Assembly (NCBI RefSeq): GCF_021513135.1 | Contig: NZ_CP090980.1 | Span: 496,001-560,000, forward strand | Reading direction: 5' to 3' | Source: Vibrio sp. SS-MA-C1-2 | Lineage (GTDB): Bacteria > Pseudomonadota > Gammaproteobacteria > Enterobacterales > Vibrionaceae | Length of the DNA: 64,000 nt | In this document: positions 1 through 9,552 of the stretch, piece after piece | Position numbering within the stretch: position 1 is the stretch's first letter | Layout of the letters: each line of letters starts with the position of its first letter | The notes under the pieces: model-generated | What the model was told of the DNA's origin: nothing | Database searches by the model: none | Seen by the model: only the letters and a program-made list of their open reading frames with translations | Position numbers and translations under genes: made by a program

Positions 1-127
1 CAATGGCTTCTTTCGGTGTCCATTCTGATGCTGAGTACATTATCTCAACAACCTTTCCTGACATGATATAAATCGTACAGCCATGTTTAATCGCCATCAT
101 ATCTCGTTCATGTATCGTAAATTTCAT
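1..127 (-). CDS. Hypothetical protein, N-terminal part only
   Basis: An open frame starts with ATG at 127 and runs off the left edge; 42 residues are visible, beginning MKFTIHERDMMAIKHG. A purine-rich stretch (aggggaaag) lies just upstream as a plausible ribosome binding site. I recognise no domain. It points the same way as the two small genes to its right (236-544, 541-1173) and may belong to the same mobile module. Confidence 0.5.
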   Translation of the reverse strand, partial: MKFTIHERDMMAIKHGCTIYIMSGKVVEIMYSASEWTPKEAI

Positions 128-235
128 TGTCTTTCCCCTATCCTATTTGACTAGATAAATACCGGCGGTATCTATATGGATAGAATAAAGTTATGAGTCA
201 TGACTTTACGGCACCAACGCTAAGAAAAATACAAT

Positions 236-544
236 TTATTTCTGAGTGAATTCTTTCGGTTTTGGGACGCTAACTTTTGGGTTGATTTGCTGAAAGATAA
301 ATTGAAGAATACGATACTTCTCAACCCTCACTCGTTGAGATTCTGTCTTTGTTCTTTCCCAGTACAGACCAAAGTCCTTGCGCCCAATCCTTAAAATATC
401 ACCATAAATATCGCTTCGATGCTGCATCATGTCTTCGATAATCATTTGTGCTCGTTGAATTTGCTTTTTCCGATACACTTTTGCACCGGTTCGTCGATAA
501 CCAGATGTCGCCAGTAAAAAATGCTGATAAGACTCTTTCGTCAT
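236..544 (-). CDS. Small basic protein coupled to integrase-like gene
   Basis: This frame encodes 102 residues rich in Lys, Arg and Gln, with no signal peptide or membrane segment. Its ATG overlaps the stop codon of the upstream integrase-like gene (ATGA overlap at 541-544), so the two are probably translationally coupled. I do not recognise the family. The tight coupling suggests a helper of the recombinase, such as an accessory DNA-binding protein; that is inference from position only. Confidence 0.6.
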   Translation of the reverse strand: MTKESYQHFLLATSGYRRTGAKVYRKKQIQRAQMIIEDMMQHRSDIYGDILRIGRKDFGLYWERTKTESQRVRVEKYRILQFIFQQINPKVSVPKPKEFTQK

Positions 545-1173
545 GACTTACCTCCAATGTACTGACTCGTTACCGCTTCTCTTCCATGCCCCAACATATT
601 TGAAATCGTTAACCGGGCATCTTTATCAACCTTTTTTGCATCGTCTAGATTGATGCCTAACGTCTGAGAGAGGTATTCAAGATGAGAAATACGACCATCA
701 TCCCGAATAGAGATTGATTGAACCGGTGATAAACACTGTGTTATCCGCTCATATTGGTGGTTTGCAAAAGCGTGGCGTTCTTGATGAAAATGAAAATCGA
801 GTTGGGAAATCTGATGATAGTCACTGGATTTCTGAGATTGGAACCTAGTGCCATTGGGGGTTAAAGAATAATCATGTCCTTGAAGTTGTGCTGCTTTTTC
901 TAATGCAGAAACTTGTTCCTGTTCGATGAAACTCAATGAGTACCTTCTTTGCATCAAGCAGTGAACTCTCTTTATAACGCAGAACAAGATGACGCAATTA
1001 TGCCTTAAATCACGTATCCCTTCATTCAGTAAGTAAGCTTCAAATCGTTTGAGATGGCTTTTGTAGTTAGCCAGCGTCGAAAAAGAGACGTGCTTTTCCT
1101 TCATGGCATTGAGCAGGGCGTAGCTAATTTTTCTTGAGCCGCAGCCAAAATTTCTTACATGTAATTTCCTCAT
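541..1173 (-). pseudogene. Shortened tyrosine recombinase (Integrase_1-like)
   Basis: The 210-residue frame starts with RNFGCGSRK, typical of a family of mobile-element integrases. It ends with ARLTISNMLGHGREAV followed by TSQYIGGKS, which resembles the LGH...Y catalytic end of tyrosine recombinases. An internal RHAFANHQYERI fits the second catalytic box. Members I know are around 300 residues or more; here the middle, with the first catalytic Arg box, seems to be missing. The gene is therefore probably decayed, although the frame is open. It overlaps the next small gene by 4 bp. A divergent but active small recombinase cannot be excluded. Confidence 0.55.
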
Positions 1174-2027
1174 CTAGTCACTCCTTTGTTATCGTTTTAA
1201 TCCTCTCTGTGGTTGAGTCTGTGTCATTATTATTGTTCTACTTATATACGTAGTAATTGGTGAATGGTAAGCAAGATTATCGTCCCTTATGACATAGGGT
1301 CAGGTGCTCTCTCGCAGAAGCAAACGGTAGATTGAAACCTCCTGATTTTTTTTGCGTATAACACTCGCCAGTGTGCATTTATATCTTCGCTTGATGATAG
1401 TTGTTATGCGCTTAAATTCATCACATCCCAAGGGGGCATTTACGTCTTGCCTGACAAGATTTCACTTGAGTCATCGTCATGAATTGAATGCCGTAGCTTA
1501 TTTTTTCGTTCTCTTTCTCTCATTGAAAAGTCTGTCTTTTATCTCTCATAATTGAGAAACTCGTCATCGACCAGTTGGATAAAAGCTTAACCTAGATTAT
1601 CGAATCAAAACGGCACTAACTTAATAAATTATCAAGAAAACTGCGAAAAACTTCTGAAGGAAAATGTTGAAAGGCAAGGACTGGTAAGGAATAAGATGAA
1701 CACAATAGCGCCGTCAAATTATAAATTTGACGGCGCTACCTTTACGCAAAATCATTCTAATCTCAACGTAAATGAAGTCACTTGAGTCAATACGCTTTAC
1801 ATCTCACACCTCAGTATCAATCAAACAGCATGACCTAAATAAGCCCATCCAACCATCAAGTCAACCACCTATCTGTCAACGATTATTTATTCACTTTTAA
1901 CACCCTTAGCGTTTTATCTACTTTAAATGGGGTTTGAATTTTTAACCAAAAGATTAATGGTAGACGTCGCAACACACAAGATTACTAATACCACTGTTTA
2001 CTCAACGAATGAATGGAGAGCGTTAAA
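1174..2027. other. Long non-coding gap in accessory region
   Basis: No convincing gene lies here. A 67-residue plus-strand frame at 1352-1555 has no recognisable domain or good ribosome binding site. The only clear structure is the perfect inverted repeat at 1706-1738, listed separately. Confidence 0.6.
1706..1738. repeat. Perfect 15-bp inverted repeat, 3-nt loop
   Basis: The arms TAGCGCCGTCAAATT (1706-1720) and AATTTGACGGCGCTA (1724-1738) are exact reverse complements around ATA. No T-run follows on either side, so it is not a standard terminator. It could be an operator or recombination/replication site of the degraded element; the KfrA-like gene starts about 290 bp to the right. Confidence 0.8.
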
Positions 2028-2785
2028 ATGAATAAAAAACAAAAGCGAGAAAAAATAAAACAAGTCAGCATCAGCTTAACCAAAAATGGTGAATACCCAA
2101 CGATTAATGACGTGATGAATAAAACGGGGGGTGATAGAAATGAAGTTACTCGTATCCGAAGGGAAATGAGAGAAGAACGGCTCCACGAAATAACGGTATC
2201 AGCAAAAAGTGAAACCATTCAAAAATTATCAGAATCTATCGCCACAATGGTCGTAGACACCTGTACTAAGAAAACAAGCACTCTTGAACTACAGGTTGAA
2301 GAGCTAGAAAATGAACTTCATGCGCAAATCCAATCTATTCAGGAAAAAGAGCAAGCATACAAACAAAAGAGACTCAAACTCGAAGCAACTATCAAAAAAA
2401 GGGATGAAGAATTAGCGCTTTTTAACCATCAAATTCAAGAGCAACAGAATACTCAACACCAAGTAAGTACGCTATCAAAACAACAGGTTGCCAGTTTAGA
2501 GAAGGAAAATAGTCACCTTGCTGCGCAATTAGAAGAAATGAGTAAGCTCACATTAAAAAAAGAAGACCTTAACCCCCTCTATTTGAGAAACAGCTAAGCG
2601 AAATTATGGGGAAAAATGCCGAATTAACAACACTAAAAAACAAAGCACTGAATGAAGATACAACTCAAGTACCATCTGTATTGGATGGCGCAGTCAATCA
2701 CTCACGATCCGATACATTGAATATTTCAATTATTCTCCTTCTACACCTTATAGTAGAGACCATCAATAAGATGGTCGATACCTAG
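2028..2785 (+). pseudogene. KfrA-like DNA-binding coiled-coil protein, frameshifted
   Basis: The start ATG at 2028 is preceded by GGAG. The first ~60 residues look like the plasmid KfrA N-terminal DNA-binding region (KNGEYPTINDVMNKTGGDR, then NEVTRIRREMREE), followed by a long coiled coil rich in Glu, Lys and Gln. The open frame stops at 2597, but the next reading frame continues the same kind of sequence (LFEKQLSEIMGKNAELTTLK) to a stop at 2783-2785. The switch falls in a CCCCC run at 2573-2577, so one base has probably been lost or gained. Without the shift the product would be about 250 residues. KfrA-type proteins bind DNA in plasmids and related elements; the context is accessory DNA. 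Confidence 0.65.
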
Positions 2786-2894
2786 TGCACTCAATCAAAA
2801 TAAAAAATGATATCTATATTTGCTAACGATATAACAGAATAAAGTGAACAACTTAACTACACTCGCAGGCTTACAAAAAGAAAAGGAGTTTCTT

Positions 2895-4745
2895 GTGGTT
2901 CATAAAATAAAAAATAAGGTCTACCTAATAATTTCTCTCCTACTTTGCCTAATTAGTGCATGGGGAGCATCAATTATTCAGAGTGATAATGGTCATGTCA
3001 CCATTAAAGATATGCGATGGGAGACCGCAAGTGGGCAACTCATTAGCGCCCTACTCTATCTACCTGACTCGGCCGTTAAAAGTGGCAACGCTCCAGGGGT
3101 TGTCACCAGTCATGGATGGTATAACAATAGAGAGTTTCAAGACCTCAATAATATTGAGCTCAGTCGCAGGGGGTATGTTGTTATCTCAATCGATATGTAT
3201 GGTCATGGTAATTCAGATCCAGTGACGTCTTCTGAGTGGCGGAAACATGGTACAGGATTATATGATGCTGTTTTATTAATATCCGAGCTGCCTTATATAG
3301 ATAAAAGTCGTATTGGTATCACTGGACACAGCAATGGTGCACGTGCATCTAATTGGGCTATTTTAGATGATAAGGAAGGCCTGATCTCGTCTGTCCTATT
3401 AATCGCTAATGATGCCATGTATACCTCCTCACCAGATGAGCCGATGTTTTGGGCATCACAACCAAAAATTGAAGACAGAGATTATGTTAACCGATATGGC
3501 GACCGCGATGTCGGTATTGTTGCAGCACAATTTGATGAGTTTTTCTTTAGAAGTAAAATGGCAGATGGCACGGTTAGTCCACCAAAAAATTACATTCATA
3601 CCCATGCAGCATAATCTTTCTTACACTTTGGCCAAACACCAACGTCTCAAAAAGATGGGGAGACTTATTACGAAGAGATGATTGATGAAACGCTGGCTAA
3701 ACGTGTTATTTTCACTCCTTATGAAACACACCCTTGGAACCATTTTTCAACAACCACCGTTTCTTACTTGATTGATTTCTTTGACAGAACATTAGGAACC
3801 CCATCTACCTCTAAAGACAACGACAGTCAAATATGGCCACTTAAAACACTATTTAATGCACTAGGGCTTATCGGATTAGCCATCTTCATTGTCTCTTTTT
3901 CGAAATACTTGCTTAGCTTCACGTATTTCTCTCCTCTAAAAACCAAAGAGACCGTCACTATGTTACCCAAACCCAGCAAACGTGAATACGCTTGGTTCTG
4001 GCTATCGTCATTCACTTTAGTTGGGCTATCTTACTGGGGTTATGTCACCATGTATGGGTGGTCATCCAGCATTCAGCCAAGCTGGTTACTACAATCCCCT
4101 GTCTTTTTTATTGGGATTTGGAGTGCCTTTATGGGGCTAATGACCATCATTATGCTCGGAATAAGTAGTCTCTTTTTTCCAAAATTTGATATTATCAAAG
4201 CGCGAGGTTTAGTACTAAAGAGAGCACTCTGGATACCGACCCTGCTTTTCTCATTGTATGTCGTTATCGCTGTCTTTATGTTGGTTTTTCTCGCCGATTA
4301 CCTCTTCCAAACCGACTTTCGCTTATGGTTAATTGCCTTTAAAGCATTTGAAGCAGATAAAATTAGTTATGCCTTAAGCTTCTTACCGTTATTCTTATTG
4401 TTTTACATACCCAATAGTATTGCAATCAATGTATTTAACCATTTTAAGATGACCAGATTTAAAGCTGTCAATATTGCTGTACTATCCCTTTTTAATGGGT
4501 TGAGCATGTTGGTATTAGTCATTTTGAATTATATGATATTTTTTAGTACTGGAGAGCAAAGTTTGATTGGCGGTGTCTCAATCTTAGGTATTTGGGCGAT
4601 ACCGATGGTGATTATTCTTCCTCTTGCAGCCATCCTATCAAGGAAGTTATATCTTGCCACAAATAACCCGTATTTGGCTGGCTTTATTTCTGCTCTTATT
4701 GTTGCAATGATAAGTAGTTCAAATACCTTAACAACCTTAAATTAA
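2895..4745 (+). pseudogene. Alpha/beta hydrolase with C-terminal membrane domain, interrupted by one stop
   Basis: GTG at 2895 has an ideal AAGGAG 6 nt upstream. Residues 8-25 form an N-terminal hydrophobic anchor or signal. The hydrolase domain shows the nucleophile elbow GHSNGA (Ser145) and an Asp-containing IDMYGHG strand. The frame is cut by TAA at 3612-3614 (codon 240) and then continues in the same frame (SFLHFGQTP..., ETYYEEMIDETLAKRVIF) to 4745. The catalytic-His candidate (HPWNHFS) lies after the stop, followed by roughly eight membrane segments. A CAA to TAA change would explain the break. The repaired product would be about 617 residues, a membrane-tethered dienelactone-hydrolase-like enzyme of unknown substrate. 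Restart at ATG 3678 could make the membrane part alone. Confidence 0.7.
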
Positions 4746-4800
4746 TCCTACTGAAATTAAGTAATTCATTACTATTATTGCTCAATTTCTTTTTACTTTT

Positions 4801-4929
4801 GTAATGGTCTACTAATATTGGAGACTCATTAAGCCACTTTCTTTAATTGCATATATTTTTCGCTTCACTTTAAACCTCATAATAATGGTTATAAGGCTTA
4901 ATAAGTCTCCAAGATCATCCTACCATTAC
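4801..4929. repeat. 129-bp interrupted palindrome, MITE-like
   Basis: Inner arms TTGGAGACTCATTAAGCC (4818-4835) and GGCTTAATAAGTCTCCAA (4895-4912) match with one mismatch. Outer arms GTAATGGT (4801-4808) and ACCATTAC (4922-4929) also match. There is no coding capacity. It sits between the broken hydrolase gene and an ERIC copy and differs in sequence from the ERICs, so it may be a different miniature element or a long-stem terminator. Confidence 0.6.
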
Positions 4930-4946
4930 ACTTTTCGGATTACTTC

Positions 4947-5075
4947 TATACCCTTCTTACTTGAAGTTGCTAGGTTGCTGGCTACGCTCATTCGCCCCAA
5001 TCATATAGTACACCTATACTCATGAGGCCTCATTCACTTGCCGCCTACTAGCCACTCCAATTACTTTGGGTATAT
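4947..5075. repeat. ERIC-type intergenic palindromic repeat
   Basis: About 128 bp with the ERIC hallmarks: ends reading tataccc...ttgaagttgctag and its imperfect inverse ending tttgggtata, and a core containing the cattcgcccc and gaggcctcattcactt motifs. It lies at the left edge of the sugar-acid island, 3' to nagK. Confidence 0.85.
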
Positions 5076-5123
5076 GTTATTTTTTCAAGCTAAATACTTG
5101 CCGACTTCCAACGATGCAATACA

Positions 5124-6050
5124 TCAATCATCAGCTGTATTTGACTCTAAATGAAGGAATGCTGCACCACGAACTCCACCAGAATCTCCATGTTTCGCTT
5201 TTAAAATTTGAGGTGGTTTTGAAACTGATAAGAGGTGCTTTTGCATACGTATTGGGATTTCCTGATAAATTAAATCAAAATTAGATAGCCCTCCCCCTAA
5301 TACTATTACATCAGGATCTATTGCTGTACATAAGTTAGCAAAGCAAATAGCGAGTAACTCCATAAATCGGTCAACAAATTCGATTGCTTGGCTATCACCA
5401 TTATTGTAATTTTTAATAATTTTTACAGCAGACAATTGCTCCCCGTAATAATGGAGGTATAGTTGTTCAAAGCCTCTTCCAGATAAGTAATTATCCATGC
5501 AGCCTTTATTACCACATCCACAAGTAAACAACGGTGGATTGCTACCTAAATGAAACCAAGCATCAATTGGGAGTCTTACATGCCCTACCTCACCAGATAC
5601 ATGATTTGATCCTGTAAAAATTTCACCATCAAGAACTAATCCCCCTCCAAAACCAGTACCTAATATTAAACCAGCTATACATTTATGGTGTTGTAAAGAG
5701 GTATCCCAAGCTTCAGATAGAGCAAAGCAGTTAGCATCATTTTCTATTAACACTTTACGGCCAATAGTTTTTTCTAAATCTGTTTTTAATGCCTTATTAT
5801 TTGCAGCTGGAACATTAACGGTTAGAATCAAACCTGTTTCAGGGTGCTCTATACCTGGTAAACCAATACCAACAGTGCCTTCTTCATCAAAGATTTGATC
5901 ATGTTTTTTTATCAATAAATGAATTGTCTCAATTAATAGGTTGTAATCATTAATTGGTGTTGCTACTCGTTCTGTTGCTATACGCCTTAATGAACTATCA
6001 AACGCACCAAATTCAATTTTAGTACCACCAATATCAAAGCCATAAAGCAT
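5124..6050 (-). CDS. nagK: N-acetylglucosamine kinase (ROK family)
   Basis: Phosphorylates free GlcNAc to GlcNAc-6-phosphate. The start ATG at 6050 gives [11 protein letters not shown] and has GGAG upstream; an ORF four codons longer lacks support. Visible are the ATP-binding FDIGGTK, the catalytic Asp105 ([13 protein letters not shown]), and the ROK zinc site (His157 in GEVGHVRLP, Cys177/179/184 in CGCGNKGC). The sequence follows E. coli NagK closely through NYLSGRGF and [13 protein letters not shown], at the same length (~308 residues). It is the last gene of the uronate island. Its presence suggests that the sugar released next to glucuronate is GlcNAc, which points to hyaluronan- or heparosan-type disaccharides. 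Confidence 0.88.
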   Translation of the reverse strand: MLYGFDIGGTKIEFGAFDSSLRRIATERVATPINDYNLLIETIHLLIKKHDQIFDEEGTVGIGLPGIEHPETGLILTVNVPAANNKALKTDLEKTIGRKVLIENDANCFALSEAWDTSLQHHKCIAGLILGTGFGGGLVLDGEIFTGSNHVSGEVGHVRLPIDAWFHLGSNPPLFTCGCGNKGCMDNYLSGRGFEQLYLHYYGEQLSAVKIIKNYNNGDSQAIEFVDRFMELLAICFANLCTAIDPDVIVLGGGLSNFDLIYQEIPIRMQKHLLSVSKPPQILKAKHGDSGGVRGAAFLHLESNTADD

Positions 6051-6143
6051 GAAACACTCCATTTTAAAAGTTAGTATAAAAATATCTTTATAAATAAAAT
6101 TATTATATTTAATTATTTTCTATGAAATAAGTAAATAAAAGAC

Positions 6144-6182
6144 AATCTATATATTACTTTTAAAAAAGTAAATATATAGATT
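6144..6182 (-). terminator. AT-rich hairpin after eda
   Basis: An imperfect inverted repeat (aatctatatattactttt / aaagtaaatatatagatt) lies between eda and nagK. Read on the minus strand it is followed by gtcttttattt. It may partly terminate kdgK-eda transcription ahead of nagK. Confidence 0.5.
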
Positions 6183-6220
6183 ATCAACGTTACAAGTTAC
6201 CGATTATATTTATTTTTGAT

Positions 6221-6853
6221 TTAATTAGAATTAACTTGTGCTACAGCTTCTCTGGTTAAACGAGCTAGCTCATCCCACTCACCCGCTTCAATCAGCTTCT
6301 TATCAACCATCCATGTGCCACCACAAGCTAGAACACGAGGGATCGCTAAATAATCGTGAATATTTTTAGGGTTAATACCACCTGTCGGCATGATGCTAAC
6401 AGCTGTGTAAGGAGCAAGCAGTGATTTCACCATATTTACACCACCAGAAGCTTCAGCAGGGAAGAACTTTAATGTTGTAAGTCCCATTTCCAGAGCGGCT
6501 TCAACGGCACTTGGGTTGTTTACACCTGGAATAATATCAATGCCGATCTCTTGACATGCTTTTACGGTATTTGGATTAAAGCCAGGAGAAACAACAAAGG
6601 TTGCCCCAGCATCTTTAGCAGCTTGAGCTTGTTCACGGTTAAGTACCGTTCCAGCTCCAATTAGCATCTCAGGGTAAGCTTCACGAAGTAGGCGGATCGC
6701 TTCAACTGCTGCGTCTGAACGGAAGGTGATTTCAGCCGCAGGTAGACCATTCTCTACCAGTACTTTACCTAATGGAAGAATATCTTCTGCCTTATCAATG
6801 GCGATAACTGGGATCACTTTAAGCAATTGTAATTGTTGATTAATGGTAGACAT
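6221..6853 (-). CDS. eda: KDPG/KHG aldolase
   Basis: Splits 2-keto-3-deoxy-6-phosphogluconate into pyruvate and glyceraldehyde-3-phosphate, the last step of uronate breakdown. The 210 residues form a single class I aldolase barrel with the Schiff-base Lys129 (TTLKFFPAEASGG), the general acid/base Glu41 (AEITFRS) and the phosphate-binding IMPTGGINPKN loop. Length and sequence are typical of bacterial Eda. It follows kdgK after 9 bp and is surely co-transcribed with it, completing the chain KDG to KDPG to central metabolism. Confidence 0.95.
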   Translation of the reverse strand: MSTINQQLQLLKVIPVIAIDKAEDILPLGKVLVENGLPAAEITFRSDAAVEAIRLLREAYPEMLIGAGTVLNREQAQAAKDAGATFVVSPGFNPNTVKACQEIGIDIIPGVNNPSAVEAALEMGLTTLKFFPAEASGGVNMVKSLLAPYTAVSIMPTGGINPKNIHDYLAIPRVLACGGTWMVDKKLIEAGEWDELARLTREAVAQVNSN

Positions 6854-6862
6854 GATATCTCT

Positions 6863-7843
6863 CTATAATTTGGTTACGGTATCGGTGGCGCTTTTACTGA
6901 TAATCGCCCCTTTATGTTGAATCACGATACCTGCAAGTGCATTACCACGTTGGCTCGCGTCACTGATTACTGCGCCTTGTAAATAGTGAGCTAAAAAACC
7001 ACCATTAAAGGAGTCACCTGCAGAGGTTGTATCTACCACATTTTGAACGGGCGTTGTCGCTACAGAAATCGGTGCATCCTGTGTAGAAAAATCTTGAGTG
7101 AGACAACCTTCAGCACCCAGTTTAATCACAGCTTTTTTAACCCCTGCTTTTTGGAGACGAACTAATGTCTCTTGAGGCGTATTATCTCCCCAAAGTTGTT
7201 GTTCATCATCAAAAGTTACCAATGCCAGATCTGTGGTTTGATACATCAATTGGTAACAATCTTTGACTGTTTGATCGTTATCATTTTGTGGCCATAGTGA
7301 GGCTCTAAAGTTACTATCAAATCCAATTTCTACCCCATTTTCGCGCAGTTGAACAAGTAAAGTGAGTAGTTTTTGACGATCTTCATCAGGCAAAATAGCT
7401 AAGCTAATACCGCTTAAAAAGACCATATCCATTGTCTTTAGCTGTTCAGCATGACTTTCAAACTCAGGATGTTGAAGTAGATAACGCGCAGGAGATTGAT
7501 TACGCCAGTACAAAAAGGTACGTTCACCCTCATCATCAAGTTGGATCAGGTAAAGTCCCGGTGTTCTTACTTTGTCTTCTAATACAAAACGAGTATCTAT
7601 CCCTTCTTGTTGCCAATGAGCTAGCATACCTTGACTTAATGGATCACTACCAAGTGCTGAAACGTAGGAAATACGAACAGGAGTTTCTATATTTTCAGAT
7701 TTGTCTGGCAAGCTACGCGAAAGGTAAATAGCCGCATTGAGTGTATCTCCCCCAAAAGTTTGATGCATATTACCAAACGGTTTACCATTTAGTTCTATCA
7801 TACATTCACCAATAATTGCGATGTTTTTCATGGCATTTGTCAT
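6863..7843 (-). CDS. kdgK: 2-keto-3-deoxygluconate kinase (PfkB family)
   Basis: Phosphorylates KDG to KDPG in the cytoplasm. The PfkB fold is evident: N-terminal IAIIGECMIELNG, the GGDTLNAA substrate loop, and the C-terminal ATP/catalytic signature DTTSAGDSFNGG with catalytic Asp277. The first Met is at 7843; an in-frame ATG at 7831 (MKNIAIIGE) matches family starts better and neither has a strong ribosome binding site. It lies downstream of the dhuI terminator, so kdgK-eda(-nagK) is probably a second transcript with its own promoter in 7844-8050. Confidence 0.93.
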   Translation of the reverse strand: MTNAMKNIAIIGECMIELNGKPFGNMHQTFGGDTLNAAIYLSRSLPDKSENIETPVRISYVSALGSDPLSQGMLAHWQQEGIDTRFVLEDKVRTPGLYLIQLDDEGERTFLYWRNQSPARYLLQHPEFESHAEQLKTMDMVFLSGISLAILPDEDRQKLLTLLVQLRENGVEIGFDSNFRASLWPQNDNDQTVKDCYQLMYQTTDLALVTFDDEQQLWGDNTPQETLVRLQKAGVKKAVIKLGAEGCLTQDFSTQDAPISVATTPVQNVVDTTSAGDSFNGGFLAHYLQGAVISDASQRGNALAGIVIQHKGAIISKSATDTVTKL

Positions 7844-8053
7844 CTTATCTAAAAGTCATTCACAACGTTGTATTAGGTATAAAAAAATAGATTAATAATA
7901 TCTATTCATTAAATATTAGTCATTACTCGTTAATAATTTACAAGACCTAATAAATACAGACTATATCACACTCTAAATTGAAGAAAATAATAGAGCAGTC
8001 TAAAGAATAAAAAGTATATTTAAATAGAAATTTGCAAAATAAAAATAGAAAGC

Positions 8054-8076
8054 CGCCTTATATATTATATAAGGCG
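8054..8076 (-). terminator. Terminator of the uronate operon
   Basis: Perfect 10-bp arms CGCCTTATAT / ATATAAGGCG around a 3-nt loop, followed on the minus strand by gctttctattttt. It sits 28 bp past the stop of the isomerase gene and closes the transcript that begins with the GH88 gene. Confidence 0.8.
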
Positions 8077-8103
8077 ACAGATCGTATTAAATATTAATTT
8101 ATC

Positions 8104-8742
8104 TTAATCAATTAAACTTCTCACATACTCAGCCAGAGTTGGCTCTTGGCAATTTTCAAAGAAACAAGCTTGGAACTGAGAGCTGCCTACCGCAGTTTTT
8201 ACAAGTTCTTGATCCATGGCTTTTAAACCTGTAAGAATATCCTGAGTTACAGCTGCTTTTACATCATTTAGAATTGACGCATTTTGTTTCTGAGGCGCAG
8301 CACGTTCAATAGGGTAGCCTTGCCCTCTTTCACCTGTAAATGCTTTTTCAAATATATAACGAACATTAAGCTCGCCAGCCCAACCGAAGCCTTTTGCAAA
8401 AGCCAATGATAGTGCATTACCATTATTGATTTGATTAAATAAGAAAGCATCTGATGGCTCTAAACAGTAACCACAATTCACTCCTGGATGGATATTACAT
8501 GACATCATCGCCCCTTGACCTGTTCCACAACCAGTAACAACAAAATCAACAGCTTTTGAATTCAGCAATAAGCTTGCCATAATACCAAGATGAATGTATG
8601 TCAGGTGATGATCGTTTTCATCTAACATACCTGCATTGTAGACATCATGTCCAAGTGTATTTACTGCAACTTCATTGAGTTCTTTTGCTACCATAGCATT
8701 CTTAGGTGCTTGGCTATTTTCCATCATTAATGCGATTTTCAT
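8104..8742 (-). CDS. RpiB/LacAB-type isomerase, probable deoxy-hexosulose-uronate ketol-isomerase
   Basis: The start ATG at 8742 (MKIALMMENSQAPKN) has a good GAGGAAAAG site; the longer frame adds 13 poor residues. The fold is RpiB/LacA/LacB-like, with the conserved VVTGCGTGQGAMMSCN active-site loop and a C-terminal extension. Relatives next to kduD in glycosaminoglycan-utilisation loci of streptococci (DhuI) convert 4-deoxy-L-threo-5-hexosulose-uronate to the DKI form, replacing the cupin KduI. No kduI is present here, so this gene very likely fills that step. Cofactor-independent isomerisation is expected. It lies 23 bp after kduD. A pentose-phosphate isomerase role is less likely in this context. 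Confidence 0.82.
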   Translation of the reverse strand: MKIALMMENSQAPKNAMVAKELNEVAVNTLGHDVYNAGMLDENDHHLTYIHLGIMASLLLNSKAVDFVVTGCGTGQGAMMSCNIHPGVNCGYCLEPSDAFLFNQINNGNALSLAFAKGFGWAGELNVRYIFEKAFTGERGQGYPIERAAPQKQNASILNDVKAAVTQDILTGLKAMDQELVKTAVGSSQFQACFFENCQEPTLAEYVRSLID

Positions 8743-8765
8743 TTTTTCTTTTCCTCTTTTAAAAT

Positions 8766-9527
8766 TTAACGTGCTAACCAACCACCATCAACTGCTAGCG
8801 TATAACCATTTACATACGCTGCAGCATCAGAAGCTAAAAAGATTACCGGCCCACTTAGATCTTCTGGCAGACCCCAACGCTCTGCTGGAATACGTGAAAC
8901 AATTTCTGCATTTCTTTTCTCATCAGCTCGTAAAGCTGCTGTATTATCTGTTGCCATATATCCAGGAGCAATTGCATTTACATTAATGTTGTGTTTCGCC
9001 CATTCATTTGCCATTAAACGAGTCAAGCCCATTACTGCACTTTTGGATGCAGTATATGATGGTACGCGGATCCCACCTTGGAATGAAAGCATAGATGCAA
9101 TATTTATAATTTTGCCGCCACTATTTTGTTTAATAAACTGTTTAGCCACAGCTTGTGAAAAGAAGAATACCGTTTTTGCATTAATATCCATGACGTCATC
9201 CCAATCTTTTTCTGTAAAATCAACAGAATCAGCTCGACGGATAATACCGGCATTATTGACAAGGATATCAATTTTTCCAAATGTATTAACAGCTTGATCC
9301 ACGATCTCGCCAACAGAAGATTGATTAAATAGATCTGCACGAACATCTAAGAACTTTCTGCCTAAATCATGAACTAAGCCTTGTGTCTCTGTTGGTTCAG
9401 AAACATTAACACCTACAATATCACATCCAGCAGATGCTAATGATACAGCCATTGCTTGCCCTAGCCCTGTATTACATCCTGTAACGATGGCTACTTTTCC
9501 ATTTAAATCAAACTTATTATTTATCAT
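8766..9527 (-). CDS. kduD: 2-deoxy-D-gluconate/DKI 3-dehydrogenase (SDR)
   Basis: Reduces 2,5-diketo-3-deoxygluconate to 2-keto-3-deoxygluconate with NAD(P)H. Starting at ATG 9527 it has 253 residues, the same as E. coli KduD. The Rossmann TGCNTGLG motif (residues 17-24), NNAG (91-94) and the catalytic Ser145, Tyr158 and Lys162 (YTASK) are all present. It is placed between the GH154 gene and the isomerase, matching the order of steps: isomerase, reductase, kinase (kdgK), aldolase (eda). Confidence 0.92.
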   Translation of the reverse strand: MINNKFDLNGKVAIVTGCNTGLGQAMAVSLASAGCDIVGVNVSEPTETQGLVHDLGRKFLDVRADLFNQSSVGEIVDQAVNTFGKIDILVNNAGIIRRADSVDFTEKDWDDVMDINAKTVFFFSQAVAKQFIKQNSGGKIINIASMLSFQGGIRVPSYTASKSAVMGLTRLMANEWAKHNINVNAIAPGYMATDNTAALRADEKRNAEIVSRIPAERWGLPEDLSGPVIFLASDAAAYVNGYTLAVDGGWLAR

Positions 9528-9552
9528 TAAAATCACTTTTTTTTATGGTTTA

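Noticed and set aside
1356-1409. Possible integron attC site (gtataac ... gttatgc)
   Set aside because: The outer boxes look VCR-like, but the inner boxes do not pair and no gene cassette array is present.
1352-1555. 67-residue plus-strand frame
   Set aside because: No ribosome binding site, no domain and odd composition; probably chance.
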